Notes: generated by a model not told the origin, from the sequence alone. A DNA stretch of 64,000 bases from Paulownia fortunei (GCA_019321725.1 CM033124.1:8990001-9054000); one strand, 5' to 3'. Numbered from the stretch's first letter, positions 48,783 through 60,106 are shown. Numbers and translations are program-made.

Positions 48783-50865
48783 TAATTTAAAGGAGTATGC
48801 TTAATCATGGATATCAATGATCTAAAAATTCTGATTTTATTTGTTTTGTGGATGGATGTTGGAGACCGAGCCAAATTGGGGGTTATATAGGCAGCAGGAA
48901 CCCTCCTTGTCTATATTATTATTTTATAGTATAAATTATAAAAATTATTATTAAAATTTAGCTTAATTATAAAAAAATTTAGCTATCATTCGAAATTATA
49001 AATACTTTCTTGACGTATTATAAATCATCTTGAGGTTTGTCTTTTTTCTACAAATATTCCTTTCAATAAGTGCAATTTATAAAATATAAATAAATATTAA
49101 GAGAGTATTTATAATTTACAATCTTAAATTAATTTTTTATAAATTCCTCAAACTTCAAGAATAGTTTTTATCATTCATCTTATTTTATAAAATAAATTAA
49201 ATGAAATTCAAAATTTTACCCACCTTCAAATTAGTAATTTATACTTGCATGTAGTTAAAATATCTATCTTGCGAAAATCATGGCTCTGTATTTGAAGAGC
49301 TCCAAGCAAGACAATAATACTAAGAGATTCTAGAGTTTGTATTGATCAGCACTAGCATTGAGCTAACAGTAGCTCCAGTAAGCACGTCCACTGCCTGCAG
49401 GAATTTCCTATATGTCTTTGCCTATATGTCTCAACAAGGCTTACTCGTTATCCTTGGATGTCTAGATCCATATGTGTGTGTGTGTGTGTGTGTGTGTATT
49501 AGGGATAAAATGACAAGCGATAATATTAAAATTATAACTAATTATACTAATTGATAATATTCTTTTTTTGCAACAATAATTTTCACACATTTAATAGCAA
49601 TAAGAATTGTGTATAAGTTGACACTATTGTCTAATAATGACTTCGCTATAGTGAGAATTCAGTAATATCAAAAATTTAACTACAATAATTTTGTGATTAT
49701 ATTTATGTTATCGTTATATATGTGTCATTGTGAACGATGATAATTTAAACATTACTATTAAGTTTGTAAAAATCACTATTGAAATAGATTAAAAAAATTA
49801 ATTATCTTAAACCTAAATTAGAAAATCATGAATTACTAAACCTCAAATAAATAAACTTCATTAATTAACATATAAACCTAATGTACATAAATGATATTCA
49901 AATCTTAGAAATTCATAATTTTCACGTAATAAAAAAAGAGTACAATATATAAGTTTATCCATAACAAGCATTGAAAATATCTTATGTTCGGATGATTATT
50001 ATCATCTCAAATATTCAAAAGATTTCTCTCTCTTAACATGTCTTTTAGTAATGAAAACATTGTACGGTTATTTTTTGGTTTTTATATTATGTCTGGTTTA
50101 GAAAGAGGAGCAAGACTCTTTGTCAATAAAACGTTAAAAAATATCTCCCATCAACGTAATGATACGTGAAGTAATGTCTCTTACTAGCCAATAAAATTTA
50201 ACCATTTGAACACTACATAATTAATTTACCTCCCAAATCAGCTTTAAATTTAATAAAATAATATCATGCAAGTTTAATAGGTGGGGTATGGGAACTTTAT
50301 TGATGAAAAAAATTTCTGTTATAGAAGTTTAATTTTGTTTGCCTTTGTAAGGGCATCGTTATTGTGCTGGGGCTCAAATAATTTCCCAAATGGGACGCAA
50401 ATATTGGTGGACTTGAAATTTGTAGTGACCTCTTAAAGATGTGACTCGGAGCTACGTGAAGTCCGTTTTTCCCACTATATGGTGCTGTTGGATTCCCGGC
50501 AATGATCCGATTAAAGTCGGAAAGGGTCTACATGTTAGCTATTGAACTCAGCACAAAGGTTGTAGTAATCCAGATTTTGTGGCGTGGTGGGTCTGTATGT
50601 GTGGGATTGTGGCTATAGTTGTGGTCTCAGTTCACTTCTTTCCATAGTTGGAAAAGATTTTGGTCCCTTGGCCCTTGGTTTTCTCAACGACAAAACTTGA
50701 TTTGAAAATGAATTGTGATGGATTGCAAATGGAGAGTTCTATGATGTCCAACTCAATTGTGTGGATATTTCTTGGTATCTATCTTTTACATGTAAAACTA
50801 AGTCTTGATATTTTTGTGTATATATGTATTACATATAAATGTGAGTGAAATTCATATAACATGCA
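48783..50865. other. Intergenic AT-rich stretch, no gene seen
   Basis: No convincing ORF. The 66-codon frame at 50648 has no recognisable domain. The part at 50340-50700 is less AT-rich and could hold an eroded exon or repeat. Contains one TG microsatellite. Confidence 0.4.
49473..49498. repeat. (TG)12-13 microsatellite
   Basis: Uninterrupted TG dinucleotide run. Confidence 0.95.
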
Positions 50866-50869
50866 TTAC

Positions 50870-51085
50870 ACGTTTGTAGGGCTGCAAAATGGAGCCAAGG
50901 CGAGCTACCATTGAAAGGGCCTCGACCTGATAATTTCATTATGGGCTGCCAGGTCGAGCCAAGTGCTCGACCCAGTGAATTGCTCGTGAAAACCAGGTCG
51001 AGCGAGCTGTTTGCGAGAATCAGGTCGAGTATTGAATTTTTATTATGGATTGTTAGGTCAAGCCATCTTGGCACAACTTGAAAAT
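50870..51085. repeat. GC-richer short repeat (possible hAT MITE)
   Basis: A ~200 bp patch with GGTCGAG words repeated four times or more (e.g. CAGGTCGAGCCAAGTGCTCGA) starting GGGCTGCAAAATGGAGCC. This is reminiscent of plant hAT MITEs that begin GGGCTG.AAACGAGCC. Ends are not resolved. Confidence 0.35.
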
Positions 51086-51329
51086 CTCAGCATTATAAAT
51101 ACTTCCGACTTTCATTATTAAAAGGTATATAATTAATTATGCACTTGTATACTTTCAGGATTTCTGACTTATATATATTTGTTCTAGAACTGATTTGAGT
51201 ATTGGAGAATTTTCGTCGGATTAACTCCCAACAACCGTAACGACTTTTTATAATGCATGCAATGACCCATTCAACAATTCGAGCTCAGTAGGAGTGCTAT
51301 TAAAAGGAATGATACCACATCATTTTTTA

Positions 51330-51710
51330 TATTGGAGAGAGATTCATCCTACATCGAATGAGCACGTGGATGATCAGTGGCTTATAAGCGATAGGCCAAC
51401 TTCTCTACCCCAAGAGGCGTCTTTTTCAAGATAAAATTATGAGACTCTGGCTAAAGTGGATAATATCTCTTGAGCGGAAGCTTATCTACTCCGTGCCACA
51501 TCAGTTTGTCGCTATTTGTGGGAATCCCGCACCAGCTCCCCACGCACATAATCCACCCACTTGTTGGGGGTTTATACTGGGGAGGGATTCATTCCATATT
51601 GAATGAGCAAGTGAATGATTTATGTCTTATAAGCGAGTTGTCAGCTTCTCTCCCTTAAGAGAGACGTCTTTTCTAGTATAAAACCGCGGCGATTGGATCA
51701 AAGCATTATA
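51330..51710. mobile_element. TRIM-like element: two ~137-bp direct repeats
   Basis: 51330-51466 and 51573-51710 are direct copies. Both have AT(A/T)CTGG/TTGG.GAG.GATTCAT, then GAATGAGCA.GTG.ATGAT, CTTATAAGCGA, AGAG.CGTCTTTT and TA.AAAC. The spacer is ~106 bp. Very short terminal repeats around a tiny interior fit a TRIM (terminal-repeat retrotransposon in miniature). No primer site was found, so two members of another repeat are also possible. Confidence 0.5.
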
Positions 51711-53209
51711 GAAAAGTGATTATGTAGCAATTCTTTCTAGGCGTAACTAATTATTATAAAATATATAGTTTAAATCATAACTAAGATATTATTATTGCAA
51801 GAAAGCACATAAAAATGGACAGTATTATAATAGGTAGGATAATATGGTAAGAAAGAAAGAGACAATTAATTAAAAAGAAAAGAATAAAACAAAAAAAAGG
51901 TGAGGAGCAAAAGTCTCGAGCTTCACAGTCATCCCTCCACCACCAAATGTCGGATCTTGTGTGTGTTAGCAAAATGTTAAGAAAGTCAACAAAATATTCT
52001 TTGTTTTTTCTTTAACACGACTGGCTCTTTATGTTAATGCTTAAAAGTTTATTAGAAAGCAATCTTGATAAAGATGCCCACACGAACTCAACAATTTCTT
52101 TTGCATCGCAAAAGACAGGAAAAATATTAATTGGGAAGAAGAAAAGGAAAACAGAGACAAAACAAACAACTCCTGGAATCCAGTAAAAGAAAGTAGGTAA
52201 AGCTTGAACTTGGGGTTCTCAACCTCCAAAGCATTCTTATTCTATTTTATTATTGTATTATTCTAGTGTTAGATGCATCAATTTTTCAACCCTATGTGCT
52301 AAAGAAATTTATAGTTTATTATTTTCGGGATTGAAAATTAATAATATTATATTATTATTTAAAATAACAGAGTAGTTTTTGAAAAAGAAATTTTGCGGGA
52401 AAAAAAAAAACGAAATCTTATTTTGAAAGATACATAAAAGTAATGGTGGCCCCTCTCAACTATACAAGTGGTGTCACTTTATCCCTTCTAAATAAGAAAA
52501 TATAATTTAACTTATAGTTTTGCCATACATTTGAAATATTTGAAGTTAAAATATTTAAACTTTAAAATTATTATTTGAATTTAAAAGTATAAAACAACTA
52601 ATTTAAATTAGACCAACTATAAAAATGATATAATTGAATTTTATACTTATTGCAAATTAAAAAATAATTTTTCAATTTTGTACTTGGTAAATTTATTTCG
52701 TTCTTACTTATCATAAATAGTTGTTGCATAATTAATAATCAGGAGACTCATGTAATTGAAACCATTGTTTAAAAAATTAAGAAATAGTGTGAATGGAACA
52801 AAGAGAATAAGAATGTGTAGCATATCACTAACTCTCTTGACGTTTCGGTATTGGGGTAGGCTTAGTTCTAACACATAGTCTTGTGACTTGGCAAATATCT
52901 ATATTATTGGTCAATGACATCCATTCGGGTCATTTTATGTGAGGAGGTATTTTTTTTTTCCTAAGTTACGAAATTATTTTGTTGAATTTTTAAAAATTAG
53001 TTGTCTCGTATCCCTAATATTTTTTACCTATCCACCTGTATTGACTTCGAGTAAAGTTACCATTTTCGTTAAAAATCTTTCAATTTTTTTCTAAAATTAT
53101 TAATTTTTAAGAATTATTATATTTAAGAATGCAATTAATTTATAAACAGACTTATTATTTATCTAATAGTCTAATTATAAAATTAGATTATGTAAGTTAT
53201 TAAGTTGAA
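51711..53209. other. Intergenic, no gene seen
   Basis: AT-rich with no convincing coding pattern. The segment near 52445 ('ggcccctctcaacta') reads like the end of a MITE or MULE, but I found no partner end. Confidence 0.4.
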
Positions 53210-53219
53210 ATAAAATTTT
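53210..53219. other. Target site duplication ATAAAATTTT (left, MULE 2)
   Basis: Identical to 54916-54925. Confidence 0.7.
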
Positions 53220-54915
53220 AATTAATTACATAAACCCTTATGTTTTAACGAAATTGTAATAAAAAAAATTTATTTTTAATAAAATACCTTAATGCTCCCT
53301 GTTTTAACAAATAAATTTGCACACGCGCCCCTCCATCATTTAAAACTAATGGCATTAATCTTTTTCTTGAAATGCCGAGTATATTTTTAAAACCTCAACC
53401 GTTGGATTTAAATTTCATCTAAAATTAAAGTCAACGATCCATATTTTATTCTTTTAATTTTTTTTCTCTCTCTCTCCACATGCGCACGCACATAGAACTA
53501 GACTAGTTCGATATTGGATAGGCAAGAATTTTTGGGTGTGGTGGATTTAGGTGGGTTTGGCAAGGGGTGGTGTGGGTAGCGCGGTGGGGGTGGATTTGGG
53601 GCTGGGGTTTGGTCGTGGGTTGAGGGTGGGAGCTGGTGGCCGGGCTAGGGTTGGAGGTGGATGCGGCTGTTGTGGTGGGTTTTTGCGTGGCGGGTTAGGT
53701 GCCGGGTATGGTTAGGGTTGGGTTCCGCCTTGTTTTCACCTGATTGTGGTGGTGGTGGGCGGTGGGTCTGAGACTGGGGCTTAGCGACGGATACAACTAT
53801 GTTGGCAGGTTTTCAAGGAGTAAGTTGGGTGCTGGGGTGGGGCTGGCTGGATTCTGCTTAGTTATGGCGGTGGTTGTGGGGTGGGGGGCGTTGGGGGAGG
53901 GGGAGGGGGAGGGAAAGAGGGAGGAAGAATAAGGAGGTCTGGTTGTTGGAGATCAAGGAGAAAAAATAAATAGAAAAAAGAAAAAAAATGATAAAAAGGA
54001 AAAATAAGATAAAACAATATTTTTAAAATAATTTTTAACAAATTATTAATTCTTATAAAAATAAAAAATAATTATTATAAGATTTTTCTATTTTTTACAA
54101 ATAGGATAAATTTTATAATTATAAAAATTACTTTTTATAAATTAATTATAAATGAAAATTACTTTTGACTGAGATTTAAAATTAGAATTTGGTACATAGT
54201 ATGTTTTAATTATAATTAAAATCAATTATTTTAATTTTTACAAATGGATGAAATTTTTTATAACTAAAGATATTATTTTCTGAAGTAATTTAAAAGAAAT
54301 TTAAGAGGTTATCTAGATTTATATTGAAATTAAAAATATATATATAAAAAAATAAAACTTAATTTTTTTTATTGAATATTACTTTTGATATTATTATTCT
54401 TAAATAATTAAAAAAATTCAAAAAAAGTTTTTATTGAAATAATTTAAAGTTAAAAATTATTAATTTTGAAGTTGATAAAAAAAGAGACAATTATATTATT
54501 TTCAATTTTACAAATTAATGTTCTAAGTTTAAATATTATTACCAAAATTAGTTATTTAATTTATTTTTATAAAGGGAATCCAAAAGATTATGAAGATTTA
54601 TTTCTATTATATTACATATTTTTTACAATTTTTTTAATTATGTTATCATTTTATTGCTAATATTATACATATATATCAAAAGCAATGATATAATAGTCGA
54701 TTTCAGTGGTATATTCAGTCAAGGGAAGGCACCCACACAGGCACCTTCGCATTTCTAGCGCTTGTTATACACCCCCGTTAACTTTGAAGGAATGAGGATT
54801 TTTTGCAATTTGTTTGTTGACAAAGTAGGCATTAAGATATTTTATTGAACACGGTGTTTTTTTTTTTTTTTTTTGAAATTTTGCTAAAATACAGGAGGTT
54901 TTGTGCAATTATCTC
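53220..54915. mobile_element. Mutator-like element 2 (non-autonomous, long TIRs)
   Basis: The left end (53220-53340) matches the complement of the right end (54915-54790). AATTACATAAACCCTTATG pairs with AATTGCACAAAACCTCCTG, and AATAAAATACCTTAATGC pairs with AATAAAATATCTTAATGC. In both, AACAAATAAATTTGCA / AACAAACAAATTGCAA follows. A perfect 10-bp duplication ATAAAATTTT flanks the element. Length 1.7 kb, no transposase. The core carries a G-run-rich block (53520-53935) followed by AGAAAAAATAAA. Confidence 0.78.
53520..53935. other. G-run-rich core of Mutator-like element 2
   Basis: Strong G-over-C skew on + with dozens of runs of three or more G (e.g. GGGGGTGGATTTGGGGCTGG near 53585, and GGGGGAGGGGGAGGGGGAGG at about 53893-53912). 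Open frames here are W/G/V-rich and not protein-like. G-quadruplex formation is plausible. Confidence 0.6.
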
Positions 54916-54925
54916 ATAAAATTTT
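54916..54925. other. Target site duplication ATAAAATTTT (right, MULE 2)
   Basis: Identical to 53210-53219. Confidence 0.7.
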
Positions 54926-55576
54926 AATGTTTTTATTTTAAAAAAAGGGGTAAAATAAAAAATATAAATTATATTTCTTTCAATTAAAAGGAACAAAATA
55001 TATATTTTCATACTAAGAGAGACTAACTGACACCAAATATAATATTGAGAGGATTAAAATAAAATTCACCCATAAAATCAAAGTAGGACAGATGGAGTAT
55101 AAATGTATGTTGATTTTGTATGTAGATCATTGTTAAGAGTATGATACAAAAATAGGCTCCGGTATTTTTTTTTATTTAAAGAAGGAAAATTTGACTCAAA
55201 AATCATTATCGTTTGAGTGAACAAATAAGGGGGAGAGAAAAAGTGAGCACAAGCTGAATTGAAACTATATTATATTCTGATGGTGACAGAAAACCAGGTG
55301 TGGAGATGCAAATTTGAACGACCCATAAGAAAAAGATAAAGGCAGTGTGTTGGTTTGTTTGCTTTTTCTTTTCTGTTCTAGTGACCAAAAATAAACCAGC
55401 CAAAGCAGTGGTTTCCAATAAAAGTGGTGCCTTTAATTTAACAAACAACAAGAATATAAATATTTTCAAAATTGTAGGTAAAAAATTGTCATGCTTGGTT
55501 ATATCAATCTTGATATTTGCTGATGAAAATTGAGCGTTTGAAAAATTAAATTATATTTTGTCATTTCAAGTATTGT

Positions 55577-55770
55577 TTCAAAATGTGTTTGGTAGTCGAA
55601 AATGCTTATATTTGAACTATTTATATTTTATAAATTCTATGATTTTATTTTATCTAATACTTCAAAAATTAACTCTTAAAATAAGATGTAAGCTCCAAAA
55701 ATATATTGTAAGATATAATAGCTTATTAGATTATTTTTTTTAAATGGACTTAGCCAAACACCCTCAAAAT
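55577..55770. mobile_element. Short MITE candidate
   Basis: GTGTTTGGTAGTCGAAAATG near 55583 and the complement of the right end, GGGTGTTTGGCTAAGTCC near 55763, form terminal inverted repeats around an AT-rich interior with a 'taagctcc' word. This resembles plant hAT-type MITEs with TTTGGCTAAG ends. Confidence 0.4.
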
Positions 55771-56142
55771 TAAAATATAGCATTTTGCTCTAGCTGATTA
55801 ATTTTGTTCTCGCTGAATTTTGTTTATCATCGTTAAAAACATGATCATTAAATACAAAACTAATTTGTGTGAAATAAAATTTCAAAAAAAAATCAATTCT
55901 AAATTATCTATTTTGTTGTAATTGATTTTCCAAATGCTTTGTGGGGCTTCCTCCACTCAAGTTTATAACCTTGCCAAGTTCAATCAACCAATATATTATT
56001 ATTATATATTTTGTAAATATTTTTATTTTCACTCTATATAATTCCATTCCATTCTTTCTCTTGATATTTATAAAAATGCTAATATATTTTGAGAAAGGAT
56101 GGAATGGAAATATATAGAGTCAAAAAAAATTTTGTGACTGCA

Positions 56143-56168
56143 TGTGTGTGTGTGTGTATATATATATG
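56143..56168. repeat. (TG)n(TA)n microsatellite
   Basis: Compound dinucleotide run about 0.7 kb upstream of the MAKR start codon. Confidence 0.9.
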
Positions 56169-56780
56169 TATGCATATTTACATTGTTAAAAATCCCCAAA
56201 AGTGTAGAATGATTTGATTTTGCTTCCTTAAATCCTGGTTTCTTGCTGCCAAGTTGCTTTATAGGTTAATATTAGAGATGGTACTCGATGGGTGGGGTTC
56301 TTCCCACACTGAAATTATGAAACCACATATTATATGATAATACTAATTGTCAACGAATAACATTATAACAATAATGATGATTATAAAAATGATAATATAA
56401 CAATACCATTTAAAATAGTTAAACAAATAGCATGTAAAATTAATTTAAATATGACAATTTTTGTTCTAATATGAGCTTCAACTCGACTTCGATTTGATTC
56501 AACTACAAAATGAATACATTTGACACTGATTTTATGCTCAAGCTTGAGTTTAAAAATTTTAAAAATTAAACTCAAACTTAATCACTTTTCATGAAATATG
56601 AATCAATCATACGAGAAATATATTTCACTTAATCATCTGATTGACTTGACTTCAATTAAACATTTGTTGTTTCTATATTTCTCAATGCTTTTTAACAAAA
56701 ATAAGAAGTGAGAAGAGGAAAAAAAAAAAAAAATGGAAAGAAAGAAATGAAAAGTTTTGCATCCTCGAGTATTTTAAATG

Positions 56781-56871
56781 AAGGAGCTACCCTCTCTTTT
56801 CTTGCAAACTTGGCTTCATTCCAACCTTTTCCTTTATAGACTATAGACAAACCAAACCAACCTACAAAGTG
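56781..56871 (+). promoter_or_regulatory. Likely MAKR core promoter and 5' leader
   Basis: Pyrimidine-rich CTACCCTCTCTTTTCTTGC (56789-56807) and a TATA-like TTTATAGA (56833-56840) precede the ATG. If the TATA-like site is used, the leader would be only a few bases long. A start site further upstream, perhaps at the pyrimidine patch, is equally possible. Confidence 0.35.
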
Positions 56872-57906
56872 ATGGGAATGGAAGCAAATCTTCATCGCTC
56901 TTACTCAGAAGCAGCAGAAGAAGATTACATCAACATGGAAGTTGATTCATCATTTGACAGCAGCATCTTCTCCCACTCCACCAAAGAATTTGAGTTCCAA
57001 AGTTTTTCCAGCTCTTCCGACAGAGACCACACCACCACTTCTCCTGCTGATGAGCTCTTCTACATGGGAAAGCTCCTTCCCCTCCACCTCCCTCCCCGTC
57101 TCGAAATGGTCCACAAAATTCTGCAAAATCCCACCTCTTTCGACCCCAAAACCGAACCATTCGAAGACGAATCCTTCAGCACCCCACTGTTCACTCCCGC
57201 AGCCAATACCCCTTTTGAATCTTGCAACATCTCGCCTTCCGAGTCTTGCCAAGTTAGCAGAGAACTGAATCCGGAGGAATATTTTCTCGACTACCTGTCA
57301 GAATTCGAGGAGAAGAAATCTTGGACCAAAAGGCTAAAGCTGATCAAACAGTCCTCAAGTATTGGCTCCAAGCTCAAGTGGGCTTATCTCAAATCTTTAT
57401 TTGCTAAATCTTCTGGTTGCTCAGATGAATACTCTGCTGCGGCTTCGAGTAATACTGCTGATCAAAGGCCACTTCCAAATGCCAAACAATGTGCTAATGG
57501 CCACTCGAAGACTAGTAAGAACGCTGCGCCATTCGGGCAAATTAAGTATAACATGAAAATATCATCTCTTGGCAACAAAGACAATAATTTAGTGGAAGAT
57601 CATAGAGGAGGTGGCCATAGGAGATCGTTTTCCGGGGCCTTCAAAAGGCTATCGAAGCCTAAAACTTCGTCTACTTCTTCATCAGCTCCCAGCTCTGCAA
57701 ATATGAATCGGCAAGTTTTCAAGAGAAGTAGCAGCTCGAGCTCAGAGCTTGAGAACCCAATTCAGGCTGCCATTGCTCATTGCAAAAGGTCTCAGCAACA
57801 ATTGTACTCAAGACAGATTGCTAATGAACTCTCGTTTTGCTCGATTTCTGCTGCTTCCAGAGTGATTTACGATGATCAAGAAAGACCAGGACTTTGCAGG
57901 GGTTGA
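56872..57906 (+). CDS. Membrane-associated kinase regulator (MAKR / BKI1-related)
   Basis: A 344-residue single-exon gene, similar in length to MAKR proteins. These sit on the inner face of the plasma membrane through a basic patch and bind receptor kinases, regulating hormone or peptide signalling. BKI1, the best-known relative, inhibits the brassinosteroid receptor. Seen: EEDYINMEV (residues 16-24); EFEFQ (39-43); the family signature ADELFYMGKLLPLHLPPRL (59-77); a lysine/arginine-rich amphipathic stretch (148-179, KKSWTKRLKLIK) that could hold the membrane; a second basic patch HRRSFSGAFKRLSKPK (248-263) before a Ser/Thr tract; and the C-terminal ENPIQAAIAHCKRSQQQ (294-310), matching the BRI1-interacting motif of BKI1. 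No membrane span or kinase domain. Start: ATG at 56872; GTG at 56869 is not a plant start, and ATG 56878 is an alternative. MAKR2/3/4/5 cannot be told apart here; MAKR4-like is my guess. Codon use is GC-richer than its surroundings. Confidence 0.92.
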   Translation: MGMEANLHRSYSEAAEEDYINMEVDSSFDSSIFSHSTKEFEFQSFSSSSDRDHTTTSPADELFYMGKLLPLHLPPRLEMVHKILQNPTSFDPKTEPFEDESFSTPLFTPAANTPFESCNISPSESCQVSRELNPEEYFLDYLSEFEEKKSWTKRLKLIKQSSSIGSKLKWAYLKSLFAKSSGCSDEYSAAASSNTADQRPLPNAKQCANGHSKTSKNAAPFGQIKYNMKISSLGNKDNNLVEDHRGGGHRRSFSGAFKRLSKPKTSSTSSSAPSSANMNRQVFKRSSSSSSELENPIQAAIAHCKRSQQQLYSRQIANELSFCSISAASRVIYDDQERPGLCRG

Positions 57907-58327
57907 AAAAACTACGTATGATGGTGTAGGGAGGAAGAGTACTGAGCCCGTCAAGTTCTTTTTCCTGTGTCCTAGTGGATACCTCAAATTCAGATCAATT
58001 TTAATGGAATGCTGAGATTGAAAATAGCTATGTAAATAATTTGATCTGCACTTCCTTGCGAAGTTTAGATTAACTATCTTCTTTAAAAGTAGTTTTTTAG
58101 GATTGAGTTACGTATTACCGCTTTGTCTCTTGAAGTATGTTTTGTGGTATAACTTTTTCTTATTAATATGAACATAGAAATCGAACCAATCCAAGTTTAC
58201 TTTCCAATAGATATTAATTTGTTTAACTCGGTTTAAAAAGAACAAGTTTTTATCAAAGGACCATGACATGCAAGCTCTCGAGAGTTTGGTTTCTATTGTC
58301 TCATGATTACATAGAAAAGATAAGATA
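57907..58327. other. MAKR 3' flank
   Basis: Probable 3' UTR followed by intergenic DNA. No standard AATAAA signal is obvious; AATAAT at 58036 is a weak candidate. No gene. Confidence 0.4.
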
Positions 58328-58606
58328 AGCGGAGGATAACAAGCATATCAGATGTTCGAATTCTCGTGGAGGCGAACATCCTCGTAGAGGCAGGGGTGAT
58401 AGCATGCACTGTTGCTCCTCTAGGGTTCCGTCCGTGTGGCGTAAAAAGGATTGCCGTTTTCTGAAAGTGTATTCGAAGTGTGTATAGGTTGTGACCGCAT
58501 TCGAATTTGTCCAGGGGACAAATTTGGAGAAAGACCGTTCTCCCTCAAAATTAGTTGGGCGGAGCCTGGATGCTTGATTATTACAAAAAAAAAAAAAAAA
58601 AAAAAA
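58328..58606 (+). mobile_element. SINE with poly(A) tail
   Basis: About 280 bp. It has a tRNA-like head with a box-B-like GATGTTCGAATTCTC (58351-58365), a GC-richer body (GTTGCTCCTCTAGGGTTCCG, GGGACAAATTTGG) and the end AGTTGGGCGGAGCCTGGATG before TTGATTATTAC and a run of about 22 A. Head, body and A-tail are those of a plant tRNA-derived SINE. The long A-run suggests a relatively recent insertion. No clear target duplication was found. Confidence 0.65.
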
Positions 58607-59085
58607 GAAGCCTACCATTGCCGATCAAGCCTATTTTCAGGTCTTTCACTGTATTAAAAGCTATTGTGATGGTTGAGGACAATGCTTTAAATTTATAAGG
58701 TTGACGACATAGTACTCTCCCATCGGAAGTTGGGCCGCCCAAAGACATGAATTTTGTTTGATGAGGCACAAATCCTAGCAAACTGCAAACATAGTAGCTA
58801 AGGGTTAGCACAAGATAAATAAGAGAACATGGAAAAATAAACTCAGTGATCTGGGCATATTGGTGAAACTATAGAAGGTTATCGCATGAATTTATTTGAA
58901 AGTTAAACAGATTCGTTATAAACTCAAGATCGAGAATTAATATGGTGAAGAGAAAGTCATTAAAGTAATTGACAATGGAAATCTAATTAATCTCCATATA
59001 ACAACATCTAATACTGATAGAATCCATTGTCGTTATAATTAACTTAGTTAAAGCTTACTAGATTCGTTAGATTTGTTACGTTTCA
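58607..59085. other. Intergenic, no gene seen
   Basis: Contains a GC-richer patch (58690-58770, 'cccatcggaagttgggccgcc') with no recognisable coding. The right part may already belong to the SIRE LTR. Confidence 0.35.
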
Positions 59086-60093
59086 ATTAGTGTTATATCA
59101 CAAGTTAGAACATGAAATGAAATGCACAATGAAAAATTAAAATTGACACCATCAATTTTAACGAGTTTCAGATATCAGATATCCTATTCCTCGAGGCCAT
59201 GTCAAGAGAGAAAATAATCAACTATCAGTAAAAATTTAACAAAATACAATAATTGGACTTTTAAAACAAAATCAAAGACTCTTTCTTTGTTTTGATGTCA
59301 TTTTTATATTGCTCCACTGGTGGACTTATTTACGTAATCCCCTCGACTTGAATCTGCTTCGTTGAACTCCCTTCAATGTTGATCACCGCCAAATAGCTAA
59401 CATTCTCTCCCAAGAACTCACCTGCTATTCCTGAAGGATGTTCAATGTGCTACTCCAATGTAGTCTGGAATAGACTTAAACCTCCAGGTTGTCTTTGAAG
59501 CTTGAACCTTTGATCCTATATCAATGAGCACTGGAGACGAAAATTTGCTACACTTATTCTCTTAATGTTCTTGTGAATTTTTAACAGCTTGAACTATTGT
59601 AAGTTTATGTTAAATACACAAATTACATTAATTTGATTCCTAATCTACTATGCAATAAGATTTCTAGCCTATTGTAATGACTTTCCTATCGCAACTCTTC
59701 TATGTATTAAATTGAATCTTGGAATTCAAGTACAAATCAATTTTCTACTTTAAATAATAAAACACAATTGTTTTGATTTAGTAGAAAATCTTCCAGCTTC
59801 TTCCTTGATAAGATAAGTTTATAGATACTCTTCATTCTTCCAATTGGATATAGATTTACTAGAAGATATCTTGTAGATTTATTTTCATAAATTGTACAAA
59901 CATATCTTTAATAAACCCATCCATTATGGTAAGTAGAATAAGTTTTATTCCTACATGAGAACAAATATTCAAGAATTAGACTTGTATTAAAACTTTTGTT
60001 AAACATGGAAAACACAACTTACCTAATTTAGAAGATCCAACAAAATTAACTTTTTGTTTTGCACAAATAACAAAATAAGTCATGAACTTAACA
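59086..60093 (-). repeat. SIRE-type 3' LTR
   Basis: The start is placed at TGTTAAGTTCATGAC (minus strand from 60093), directly after a purine-rich CCAAAGGGTGATAC. The length of about 1 kb fits the group. The far end is not resolved (59000-59120). The LTR contains a 'cctattcctcgaggcc' segment near 59184. Confidence 0.6.
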
Positions 60094-60106
60094 GTATCAC
60101 CCTTTG
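60094..60106 (-). promoter_or_regulatory. SIRE-type polypurine tract
   Basis: The minus strand reads GCCAAAGGGTGATAC then TGTTAAGTTC. It is preceded by GGTTTTGACAAAAAATG, the usual context of this tract in SIRE-like elements, here with GGGGGAGA changed to GGGTGATA. Confidence 0.7.

Larger units (their letters stand above)
54926..56780. other. Upstream intergenic region of the MAKR gene
   Basis: No gene seen. It holds a possible Stowaway-type end (GGACAGATGGAGTAT, 55087-55101), a short MITE candidate (55577-55770) and a (TG)n(TA)n microsatellite (56143-56168). Confidence 0.45.

Noticed and set aside
49342..49554. 70-codon ORF including a CVCVCVC run
   Set aside because: The run is translation of the TG microsatellite and the rest matches nothing.
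53744..53932. W/G/V-rich ORF in MULE 2
   Set aside because: Produced by G-runs; composition is not that of a protein.
56869..56871. GTG as start of the MAKR gene
   Set aside because: GTG is not a usual plant start. ATG at 56872 is in frame directly after it.
56930..57268. Several other-frame ORFs of 76-108 codons
   Set aside because: All overlap the MAKR coding region, whose frame is supported by family signatures.
58307..58811. ORFs across the SINE
   Set aside because: Their F- and K-runs come from the poly(A) tail and the body is SINE sequence.
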